Source: an uncultured beta proteobacterium (GTDB lineage Bacteria; Pseudomonadota; Gammaproteobacteria; Burkholderiales; SG8-41). Taken from it: 37,480 nt of DNA. Location of the stretch: assembly GCA_903913965.1 (NCBI GenBank), contig CAIWNB010000079.1, positions 1 through 37,480 of the forward strand, read 5' to 3'. Under the pieces are notes generated by a model, which ran no database searches, was not told where the DNA came from, and saw only the letters and a list, made by a program, of their open reading frames with translations. The translations under genes and the position numbers were made by a program. Every line of letters begins with the position of its first letter. Position 1 is the stretch's first letter. Shown one piece after another: positions 31,229 to 37,480 of this stretch.

Positions 31229-32644
31229 ATGCAAAAATACATCAACGACATCATCGGCACATCGGGCTCTACACTCTCGCCGATTACCGGCGCGACCTGC
31301 TCGGTTTACCTTACCGGCACCAGCACGCTGGCAACACTCTACAGCGACAACGGGGTCACGCCGAAAGCCAACCCGATCAGCAGCTCGTCGACCGGCCGCA
31401 TTGAGTTTTATGCCGCCGATGGGCGATACGACATTTCGGTGGTGAAGTCTGGATACACGACCGTGACGTTGGCGGATATTTTGCTGGAAGACCTCGCTGA
31501 CGCCACGCCTGGGGTGTTTACGACGGTGAAAGCATCCAGCCTCACCTCTGGCCGCGTGACCTACGCTGGCACCGCTGGTTTGCTGCAAGACTCTGCGAAC
31601 CTTTTATATTCCGGCACTGATTTAACGGTATACGGCGTGAGGGTAGGCCGTGGCGGGGGTGCTATATCGACGAATACAGCGGTGGGTACTAGTGCTTTAA
31701 GCGGCGGCTCTCAAAGTGGAACTTACAATACTGCCATCGGCTATGCTTCGCTCAACAGTAATACTACAGGCAGTTATAACGTAGCTTTTGGCGCATCTTC
31801 GCTAAGTGCAAATACTACAGGTCAAACCAACAACTCATTTGGTTGGGGATCGCTGGCCTCTAACTTATCAGGGAGTAATAACTGCGCGTTTGGCCACGGG
31901 GCTTTGAATTTAAATACTGCAAATGACAATACCGCTTTTGGTCACAATGCACTCGTAGGAAATACAAGCGGAGCAAGTAACGTAGCGGTTGGTGTCCAAG
32001 CACTTGCATCCAACCTCACCGCCAGCAACAACACTGCTGTAGGTTATCAAGCGGGGTATACAAATCAAACCGGAACTTATTTAGTTGCTATTGGATATAA
32101 GGCTGGTTATGCAAGCACGACTGACTACAATACTTTTATTGGTGGAAATGCTGGTGTTGCAAACACATCTGGAAATTGGAATTCTTTTGTAGGTTTAAAT
32201 TCAGGCTTTGCAAATATTTCAGGCGCTAATAATACTGTTTTAGGCGGCGGGGCTTTTGCGGCAAACCAAACTTCAAGTAACAATACGGCAATAGGGTATA
32301 ACGCATTACAAGGTAGTACTTCTGCAAACAACACCGCAATTGGCTATTCCAGCGGTTCGGCTATTACTTCAGGCGCAAAGAACGTCATCCTCGGCAGCTA
32401 CACCGGCTCTGCCGCCCCGATCTCCGCAACGGGTAGCAACTACGTCGTGCTGTCGGACGGGGACGGGAATGTTCGTCAATACTTTAATGGTTCGATTGGA
32501 ATATTTAACGGCACCATTTCTCCTGTTCAAGCAACAACCGCTGGCGCACCCGCTTACGTCAAAGGCGCTATGTATTTTGATACTACCCTCAACAAAATGC
32601 GTATTGGCGGCGCGTCTGGTTGGGAAACTGTAACTTCTGTTTAG
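31229..32644 (+). CDS. Tail fibre with 15 YadA-head-like repeats
   Basis: 471 residues. An N-terminal domain (QKYINDIIGTSGSTLSPITGATCSVYL...AADGRYDISVVKSGY) of a kind found at the start of many fibres is followed, from about residue 149 to 400, by some 15 units of about 17 residues with consensus NTAxGxxALxxNTTG. This is the left-handed beta-roll pattern of trimeric adhesin heads. The C-terminal part (AYVKGAMYFDTTLNKMRIGGASGWETV) is a common fibre or tip cap. The DNA is AT-richer in the repeats. Location between tape measure and M genes is unusual for this type. Confidence 0.75.
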   Translation: MQKYINDIIGTSGSTLSPITGATCSVYLTGTSTLATLYSDNGVTPKANPISSSSTGRIEFYAADGRYDISVVKSGYTTVTLADILLEDLADATPGVFTTVKASSLTSGRVTYAGTAGLLQDSANLLYSGTDLTVYGVRVGRGGGAISTNTAVGTSALSGGSQSGTYNTAIGYASLNSNTTGSYNVAFGASSLSANTTGQTNNSFGWGSLASNLSGSNNCAFGHGALNLNTANDNTAFGHNALVGNTSGASNVAVGVQALASNLTASNNTAVGYQAGYTNQTGTYLVAIGYKAGYASTTDYNTFIGGNAGVANTSGNWNSFVGLNSGFANISGANNTVLGGGAFAANQTSSNNTAIGYNALQGSTSANNTAIGYSSGSAITSGAKNVILGSYTGSAAPISATGSNYVVLSDGDGNVRQYFNGSIGIFNGTISPVQATTAGAPAYVKGAMYFDTTLNKMRIGGASGWETVTSV

Positions 32645-32653
32645 GAAAAAATT

Positions 32654-32974
32654 ATGACCACCTTCACCACCACCATCACAGCTATGTATACCCTGCCGCA
32701 AGTCGAAGGCGAAACGGATGTTGTTGTCAACGTGCTGTATCAAGTCACAGGCGTTGATGGGGAATACACCGCTAACATCGGCGGCAATCAGCAGATGACC
32801 ATTCAACAGGGTGCGCCGTTTACGCCGTACGCCGACCTGACCGAAGAACAAGTTATTGGCTGGCTTGACCCGTCTGCTATCACCAGCGCACAAGCCTGTG
32901 TGCAAGGCCAGATTGACAGCATGATTACACCGCCTGTTAGCCCACAGAACACACCGTTGCCGTGGGGCGCGTGA
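32654..32974 (+). CDS. DUF7936-like small structural protein
   Basis: 106 residues. DVVVNVLYQVTGVDGEYTANIGGNQQMTIQQGAPFTPYADLTEEQVIGWLD, then VQGQIDSMITPPVSPQNTPLPWGA, matches a family common near fibre genes of aquatic phages, called DUF7936 as I recall. The end LPWGA is characteristic. It is presumed to be a virion or fibre accessory protein. Transfer from an aquatic phage is likely given the neighbouring fibre. The stop overlaps the next start (TGATG). Confidence 0.7.
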   Translation: MTTFTTTITAMYTLPQVEGETDVVVNVLYQVTGVDGEYTANIGGNQQMTIQQGAPFTPYADLTEEQVIGWLDPSAITSAQACVQGQIDSMITPPVSPQNTPLPWGA

Positions 32975-33156
32975 TGCAACTGCTCAAGTCTAAAACAGTC
33001 TGGTATGCGATCCTCATCGCAGTCCTCAGTATCGTGCAAGGCTATATAGGTTTGCTGCCGATGACGCCGGTAGCACAGATGCTTGTCGGGATAGGTATCT
33101 CGGTGGGCATCGTTATTTTGCGTCTTTTAACCAATCAACCAATTTCTGAAAAATAA
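32974..33156 (+). CDS. Small two-TM membrane protein
   Basis: 60 residues with hydrophobic segments near 8-28 and 33-51 and a hydrophilic C-terminus (TNQPISEK). It overlaps the upstream stop (TGATG). Small holin-like proteins with this layout accompany fibre genes in aquatic phages. As the phage already has two lysis-type membrane proteins, this could be a second holin or a passenger with its neighbour. Confidence 0.6.
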   Translation: MQLLKSKTVWYAILIAVLSIVQGYIGLLPMTPVAQMLVGIGISVGIVILRLLTNQPISEK

Positions 33157-33198
33157 CATCAACGCAATTATTAAGCGTAGCGAAAAAGGCCAAATAAT

Positions 33199-33360
33199 AT
33201 GAATATCTCAATCGAAAAACTCCTGCTCACCATCGGCGATCTTGAATTCTCGCGCCGCATGCTCACCGATGAAAACGCTGCGTTGCGCGCCGAAGTCGAG
33301 GCGCTGAAAAAGCCTATCGTGCTTGAGTCTGCCGCCGAACAACCCGCCGCCTCCGTTTAA
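33199..33360 (+). CDS. Small coiled-coil protein
   Basis: 53 residues (MNISIEKLLLTIGDLEFSRRMLTDENAALRAEVEALKKP...), a short leucine-zipper-like helix with heptad hydrophobics. It is preceded by a weak ribosome site, and the next gene starts 9 bases after its stop. The same kind of tiny helical protein occurs near fibre and membrane genes in aquatic phages. Function unknown. Confidence 0.5.
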   Translation: MNISIEKLLLTIGDLEFSRRMLTDENAALRAEVEALKKPIVLESAAEQPAASV

Positions 33361-33369
33361 GGCCACAAC

Positions 33370-33729
33370 ATGACCATCGTCGTTGCGCTCTCGGGCAGTT
33401 CTGATTTTGCCTATGTGCCGAGTTATTCCAGCTCGGTGGCGCATCAACCGCGGGCGCGGGTGTCGCAGTTTGGCGATGGTTACGAGCAGCGCGTGGCGGA
33501 CGGCATCAACACCGATCTGGTGACCTGGAATTTAAGTTTCACCAATATCGACAGCACGAGCGCGGACGCCATCGAGGCGCTGCTCTCCGGCTGGGGGGCG
33601 GTAACGCCATTTACCTGGACGCCGCCGGGCAAGAGTCAGATCATCTGCGTGTGTTCACAGTTTTCGCGTAGCTACCCGACCGCAAACGCAAACACCATCA
33701 CCGCCACGTTTCGCCAGGTGCTCGGGTGA
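33370..33729 (+). CDS. M: Minor tail protein M
   Basis: 119 residues. QFGDGYEQRVADGINTDLVTWNLSFTNI is the signature of the lambda gpM family of tail tip hub proteins. Its stop overlaps the GTG of the next gene (GTGA), which keeps the lambda order M-L. Together with L, K and I it builds the tip beneath J. Confidence 0.88.
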   Translation: MTIVVALSGSSDFAYVPSYSSSVAHQPRARVSQFGDGYEQRVADGINTDLVTWNLSFTNIDSTSADAIEALLSGWGAVTPFTWTPPGKSQIICVCSQFSRSYPTANANTITATFRQVLG

Positions 33730-34421
33730 CAATCGCCTCGGATGTGCAAAAGCTCGCACCCGGCGCGCTGGTCGAGTTGTTCGAGCTGGACCCAACCGCG
33801 CTCGGCGGTGCGATCGTGCGTTTTCACGCCGGGCTGAACGAATGGCAAACCGCGGTGGTGTGGCAGGGGCTGACCTATAGTCCGTTTCCGGTTGAAGCCT
33901 CGGGCTTTGAAAGCTCGGGGCGAGGCACCTTGCCGCGCCCGCATCTGCGCGTGGCCAACGTCACCGGCCTGATCGGTGCGTTGTGTTTAGAGCTGGATGA
34001 TCTGGTCGGCGCCACGGTCACGCGCCGGCGCACGCTGACGAAATATCTCGATGCGGTTAATTTTGCCGGGGGTGTTAATCCGACCGCAGACCCGACTCAA
34101 GCTTTTCCGGATGAAATCTGGACGATCAACCGCAAGGCCGAAGAAAACAAGGTTTTTATCGATTTCGAGTTGGCCGCAGCGTTTGACGTGGCCGGCGTGC
34201 AACTGCCGCGCCGCCAGGTGGTGGCGAATGTCTGCCCCTGGATCTATCGCAGCGCCGAATGCAGCTATGCCGGCGGCGCGGTAGCAGACGGCAACGATGT
34301 GGCCACCACGGCGCTCGCGACCGATGTCTGCGGCAAGCGCCTGGGAAGTTGCAAGCTACGCTTCGGCGCGTTCGCCGAGCTGCCCTACGGGGGCTTTCCG
34401 GGTGCGGGTTTGATTCGTTAA
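33726..34421 (+). CDS. L: Minor tail protein L with four-Cys cluster
   Basis: 231 residues, GTG start overlapping the M stop. The C-terminal third has ANVCPWIYRSAECSYAGG and TDVCGKRLGSCKLRFGAF: four Cys in the spacing that holds the [4Fe-4S] cluster in lambda gpL. The rest is the beta-barrel tip domain. It caps the tape measure and is needed for tail tip assembly. Confidence 0.9.
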   Translation: MTIASDVQKLAPGALVELFELDPTALGGAIVRFHAGLNEWQTAVVWQGLTYSPFPVEASGFESSGRGTLPRPHLRVANVTGLIGALCLELDDLVGATVTRRRTLTKYLDAVNFAGGVNPTADPTQAFPDEIWTINRKAEENKVFIDFELAAAFDVAGVQLPRRQVVANVCPWIYRSAECSYAGGAVADGNDVATTALATDVCGKRLGSCKLRFGAFAELPYGGFPGAGLIR

Positions 34422-34690
34422 GGCGAAACAATGACCGGCTTGGCGGCCGGTTTAGCGGCTGCCTCACCTTCTGGGGCCGGTTTTGGAATCATGCCATCGG
34501 GGTGACTACGCATGCGCAGCCAGCCCGAGCCGTAGCGCCATTTGATGCACTCACCGAATAAGTTGGTAGCCTCGCAGATATCAAATTTTGCGGAAAGCTC
34601 ATACCCGTCTGGTGTGGTTGTTTGAACTACAGGAACGCCGCCACAGGCGGGCAGCAGGCAAGTCAGAAACACTAACAATAGTTTTTTCAT
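34418..34690 (-). CDS. Lipoprotein moron, superinfection-exclusion candidate
   Basis: A 90-residue protein on the opposite strand between L and K. MKKLLLVFLTCLLPACGG is a lipoprotein signal peptide with lipobox LPAC, so the mature protein would begin at Cys16 and be anchored to a membrane. The mature part includes CEATNLFGECIKWRYGSGWLRMRSH, with two further Cys likely to be disulphide-linked, and ends Pro/Ala/Lys-rich. Small phage lipoproteins such as T5 Llp or similar 'cor'-type morons block receptors of competing phages. The start is supported by the signal peptide; a longer frame to 34807 is not sensible. It overlaps the L stop by four bases. Confidence 0.7.
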   Translation of the reverse strand: MKKLLLVFLTCLLPACGGVPVVQTTTPDGYELSAKFDICEATNLFGECIKWRYGSGWLRMRSHPDGMIPKPAPEGEAAAKPAAKPVIVSP

Positions 34691-34696
34691 AGTTTC

Positions 34697-34702
34697 AGTA
34701 TA
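34697..34702 (-). promoter_or_regulatory. -10 box for the lipoprotein moron (leaderless)
   Basis: TATACT on the minus strand ends 6 bases before the ATG at 34690, which puts the expected start of transcription at the start codon itself. No Shine-Dalgarno is present. No good -35 is visible. The same geometry is found at the cI-like gene. Confidence 0.5.
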
Positions 34703-34718
34703 ACGCGAAGCGCGCCGA

Positions 34719-35420
34719 ATGGATGACCAGATCATAAGCGCGCTACGCGCACACGCCGCCGCCGAAGCGCCGCGCGAGTGCTGCGGGGTGGTGGTGAGAA
34801 TAGGCAAAAGGGATTACTACCGCGCTTGCCGAAATATCGCCGGCTCAGACGCTGAATTTGCCATCGCGCCCGAAGATTGGGCGGCGGCTGAAGATGCCGG
34901 CGAGGTAGTGGCGGTGTGTCATTCGCACCCCGACGCCAGCCCGCAGCCCTCGGCCGCAGATCGCAGCATGTGCGAAACCACGGCGCTGCCCTGGCTGATT
35001 GTGGGGCACGGTGATGAGGTGGTGGCGATCGTGCCCGAGGGCTACCGCGCGCCTCTGAGCGGGCGGCGCTTTGTGCACGGCGTGCATGATTGTTATTCGT
35101 TAATTCGCGATTATTACGCCTGGGAATTGGGCATCACGTTACCGGATTTCGGGCGTGACGAGCGCTGGTGGGAAAGCGGCGGCGATCTCTACTGCGCGCA
35201 TTTTGCCGAGGCGGGTTTTCGACCGGTGTCGCTCGATGCGCTGCAGCCGCATGACGTGATCTTGATGCGGGTCGCCGCACCGGTGACAAACCACGGCGCG
35301 ATTTATCTCGGCGACGGCAAGATTTTGCAACACCTGATGACCAAGTTGTCAGGTCGCACTATTTACGGGGGCTGGTACCAACGATGCAGCACGCACACAC
35401 TCAGACACAGCAGCCGCTGA
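34719..35420 (+). CDS. K: Tail assembly protein K (JAMM plus NlpC/P60)
   Basis: 233 residues. The first half has a perfect JAMM metalloprotease motif: RECCG upstream Glu, then HSHPDASPQPSAAD (HxH, seven residues, S, two, D). The second half is an NlpC/P60-type peptidase with Cys in HDCYSLIRDYY and His in NHGAIYLGDG. This is the architecture of lambda gpK. It acts in tip assembly and may cleave murein. Its 3' end overlaps I by 37 bases. Confidence 0.92.
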   Translation: MDDQIISALRAHAAAEAPRECCGVVVRIGKRDYYRACRNIAGSDAEFAIAPEDWAAAEDAGEVVAVCHSHPDASPQPSAADRSMCETTALPWLIVGHGDEVVAIVPEGYRAPLSGRRFVHGVHDCYSLIRDYYAWELGITLPDFGRDERWWESGGDLYCAHFAEAGFRPVSLDALQPHDVILMRVAAPVTNHGAIYLGDGKILQHLMTKLSGRTIYGGWYQRCSTHTLRHSSR

Positions 35421-36001
35421 CCGAGATCCGGCTCTACGGTCATTTGCGCGCGCGCTTCGGCCGCAGTTACCGGCTCGCCGTGCGCTCGGCCGCCGAGGCG
35501 ATCCGCGCCCTGGGCGTGGTGGTGCCGGGCTTTCGCGAGTATCTCGCCACGCACTCCGCGCCGGGCTATCGGGTGTGGCTCGGCGCGGATGTGGTTACCG
35601 CGGGTGAGCAGCTGAACGCACCCGCCGGTTCGTTAATTCGGCTTGTGCCGGTGACGGCGGGGGCAAAAAGTGAACTTGGGCAAATTATTATCGGTGCGGC
35701 TTTAATTTATTTTGCGCCTTTTGCTGGGAGCACTGCGCTAATCGGTAATTTAACCGGCGCCGCAATTGTTACATCACTTGGATTTTCCATGGTGCTGGGT
35801 GGCGTTGCTCAACTGCTCGCGGGCAATCCAGCATCCGATGCACCTAGCGAGCGCCCTGAAAACCTGCCCTCATACGCATTCAACGGCGCGGTGAATACCA
35901 CCGCCCAGGGCAACCCGGTGCCGGTGCTCTACGGCCGTCTGCGCGTCGGCTCGCAGGTGATTTCAACTGGCTTGTCAACGGCGGCGCTGGCGATCGAATG
36001 A
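35384..36001 (+). CDS. I: Tail assembly protein I
   Basis: 205 residues. LTEIRLYGHLRARFGRSYRLAVRSAAEAIRALGVVVPGFREYL is the ubiquitin-like N-terminal domain of lambda gpI. It is followed by a hydrophobic Gly/Ala-rich middle (IGAALIYFAPFAG...) and the C-terminal PVPVLYGRLRVGSQVISTGL. It helps assemble the tip and is not known to stay in the virion. The stop and J start overlap (ATGA). Confidence 0.88.
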   Translation: MQHAHTQTQQPLTEIRLYGHLRARFGRSYRLAVRSAAEAIRALGVVVPGFREYLATHSAPGYRVWLGADVVTAGEQLNAPAGSLIRLVPVTAGAKSELGQIIIGAALIYFAPFAGSTALIGNLTGAAIVTSLGFSMVLGGVAQLLAGNPASDAPSERPENLPSYAFNGAVNTTAQGNPVPVLYGRLRVGSQVISTGLSTAALAIE

Positions 36002-37480
36002 ATAATCAACTGGTCATTCGCGGCGCAAAAGGCGGCAAGGGCGGCGGCGGCGGCACGCGAGCTGCCGTTGAAGCGCCGGATTCGCTGCGTTCAATCCAAT
36101 ACGCGCGGGTCCTCGATTTGGTTTCTGAAGGCGAAATCGGCGGACTGGTGGCCGGTGCGCAATCGGTTTATCTCGACAACACGCCGCTGCAAAACCCGGA
36201 TGAGACGTTTAACTTTTCCGGGGTCACGCTTGACAGCCGCACCGGCACGCAAGCGCAGGATTATTTGCCCGGCTTCCCGGCCGCTGAATCCGAAAACGTC
36301 GTCAACGTGGAAGTTAAAAACAGCGCGGCGGTGACGCGGCAGATTTCAAATGCCAACACCAACAAGGTGCGCGTCACGCTGACCTTTCCGCAGCTCACTT
36401 CGCAAAACACCACCACCGGCGACCTGAACGGCACATCGGTTGATGTGGCGATCGATCTGCAAGCCAGCGGCGGCGCGTTCGTTGAGCAGATCGCCGACAC
36501 CGTCAGCGGCAAAACCACCACGCGATATCAGCGCAGCTATGAAATCACGCTGGCCGGCAGCGCACCGTGGAATATTCGCGTGCGGCGCGTCACGGCTGAT
36601 TCAACGTCATCGGCGCTGGTGAATAAAAGCTGGTGGGCCAGCTACACCGAGATCATCGACAGCAAGCTGACTTATCCCAATAGCGCCATTATCGGCCTTG
36701 AAATTGACGCGTCGCAGTTTAATAACGTGCCGGTGCGCGGTTACGATTTGCGCGGCTTGTTGGTGCAAGTGCCGATTAATTACAACCCGACCACGCGCAT
36801 TTATACCGGGGTGTGGAATGGCACGTTTCAAACCGCGTGGAGCGATAACCCGGCGTGGTGTTATTACGACATGCTGACCACGGGCCGCTATGGCCTCGGC
36901 GATTACATCGACCCGGCCGCGGTTGATAAGTGGGCGCTGTATGAGATCGCGCAGTATTGCGATGAATTTATCGCTGACGGCTTCGGTGAGGTTGAGCCGC
37001 GTTTTACCTGCAACCTTTATCTACAAACGCGGCAAGAGGCCTATAAAGTCTTGGCCAACATGGCGAGCATCTTTCGTGGCATGGCGTTCTGGAGCGCCGG
37101 TGCGGTCACCGCGACCGCTGATATGCCGGCGGACCCGGTGGCGCTTTACGCGGCGGCGAATGTGATTGATGGTCAATTCAGCTACAGCGGCAGCGCCAAA
37201 AACACCCGGCACACGGTGGCGTTGGTGCAGTGGAACGACCCCGAAGATGCGTTCAAGCAGAAAATAGAATACGTTGAAGACGCCACTGGCATCGCGCGTT
37301 ATGGCGTCAACGAATCGCAGGTCGTGGCCTTTGGCTGCACCTCGCGCGGGCAAGCGCATCGCGTCGGCCGCTGGCTGTTGTATTCCGAACGGCTTGAAAC
37401 CGAGACGATCACGTTCAGTGTCGGCCTTGATGGCGTGCTCTCGCCGCCGGGTTCAATTATTCAGGTTCAGGATCAGTTCC
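35998..37480 (+). CDS. J: Host-specificity / tail tip protein J, N-terminal part
   Basis: The 5' part of the J gene. The start overlaps the I stop. It begins NNQLVIRGAKGGKGGGGG, followed by DSLRSIQYARVLDLVSEGEIGGLV, the conserved J start. Later LIYNPTT-like tip segments and NPAWCYYDMLTTGRYGLGDYIDPAAVDKWALYEIAQYCDE are typical of the family. The gene runs off the window but continues in phase at position 1 through the 141-base overlap, for 999 residues in all. Confidence 0.92.
   Translation, partial: MNNQLVIRGAKGGKGGGGGTRAAVEAPDSLRSIQYARVLDLVSEGEIGGLVAGAQSVYLDNTPLQNPDETFNFSGVTLDSRTGTQAQDYLPGFPAAESENVVNVEVKNSAAVTRQISNANTNKVRVTLTFPQLTSQNTTTGDLNGTSVDVAIDLQASGGAFVEQIADTVSGKTTTRYQRSYEITLAGSAPWNIRVRRVTADSTSSALVNKSWWASYTEIIDSKLTYPNSAIIGLEIDASQFNNVPVRGYDLRGLLVQVPINYNPTTRIYTGVWNGTFQTAWSDNPAWCYYDMLTTGRYGLGDYIDPAAVDKWALYEIAQYCDEFIADGFGEVEPRFTCNLYLQTRQEAYKVLANMASIFRGMAFWSAGAVTATADMPADPVALYAAANVIDGQFSYSGSAKNTRHTVALVQWNDPEDAFKQKIEYVEDATGIARYGVNESQVVAFGCTSRGQAHRVGRWLLYSERLETETITFSVGLDGVLSPPGSIIQVQDQF
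37340..37480. repeat. Terminal direct repeat, right copy (circular-contig overlap)
   Basis: Identical to 1-141. It should be trimmed to give the 37,339-bp circle. Confidence 0.95.

Noticed and set aside
34691..34807. Longer N-terminus for the minus-strand lipoprotein
   Set aside because: It would place the signal peptide internally and overlaps the K gene; the start at 34690 gives a clean lipoprotein signal.

Overview
The window is the complete genome of a temperate lambda-like siphovirus, probably recovered as a circular metagenomic contig. The first 141 bases (1-141) are repeated exactly as the last 141 (37340-37480), so the unique circle is 37,339 bp. The host-specificity gene J runs in frame across the join. 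The host is probably a Gram-negative Pseudomonadota: the attachment site carries the 3' part of a tRNA-Pro(GGG) gene, the phage carries a lipoprotein moron, and its enzymes act on cell wall and LPS. The DNA is GC-rich, with a few AT-richer inserts.

Layout on the circle, starting at the join. Positions 1-5298: end of J, tail fibre, two membrane proteins with holin-like properties, a GH19 endolysin, and an anchored periplasmic protein. Positions 5299-5526: attP with repeated GTCTCCGA boxes around the tRNA fragment. Positions 5527-8291, minus strand: a leftward early operon of tightly overlapping genes ending in a tyrosine integrase. Positions 8320-9528: an immunity region with mirror-image operators on both sides of a cI-like gene, a cro-like gene, and a second, oppositely oriented HTH gene with its own 18-bp operators. 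Positions 9529-13355: rightward early genes, with a CII-like candidate, a VapE-type replication ATPase, an iteron array that looks like an origin, and a Q/sigma-like late activator followed by a terminator.

Positions 13495-37480 are the late region: a cos-like intergenic region, TerS/TerL (GpA family), an unusual block of fibre and propeller-like proteins, the portal, a fused protease-capsid, head-tail joiners, tail tube, chaperones made by a -1 frameshift, a short tape measure, a repeat-rich fibre, and the lambda order M-L-K-I-J.

The most notable features are: (i) an 11-bp iteron array in helical phase, followed by an alternating CG/CA tract, an AT-rich stretch and inverted copies, directly after vapE; (ii) a complete -1 frameshift signal in the tail chaperone gene; (iii) a methyltransferase-GT9 glycosyltransferase fusion inside the head operon; (iv) a cargo gene overprinted on the portal 3' end with its own terminator; (v) a minus-strand lipoprotein moron that appears to have a leaderless promoter; and (vi) tandem operators between two convergent HTH genes that can also form mutually exclusive hairpins. 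Functions rest on motif reading only; no database search was run.
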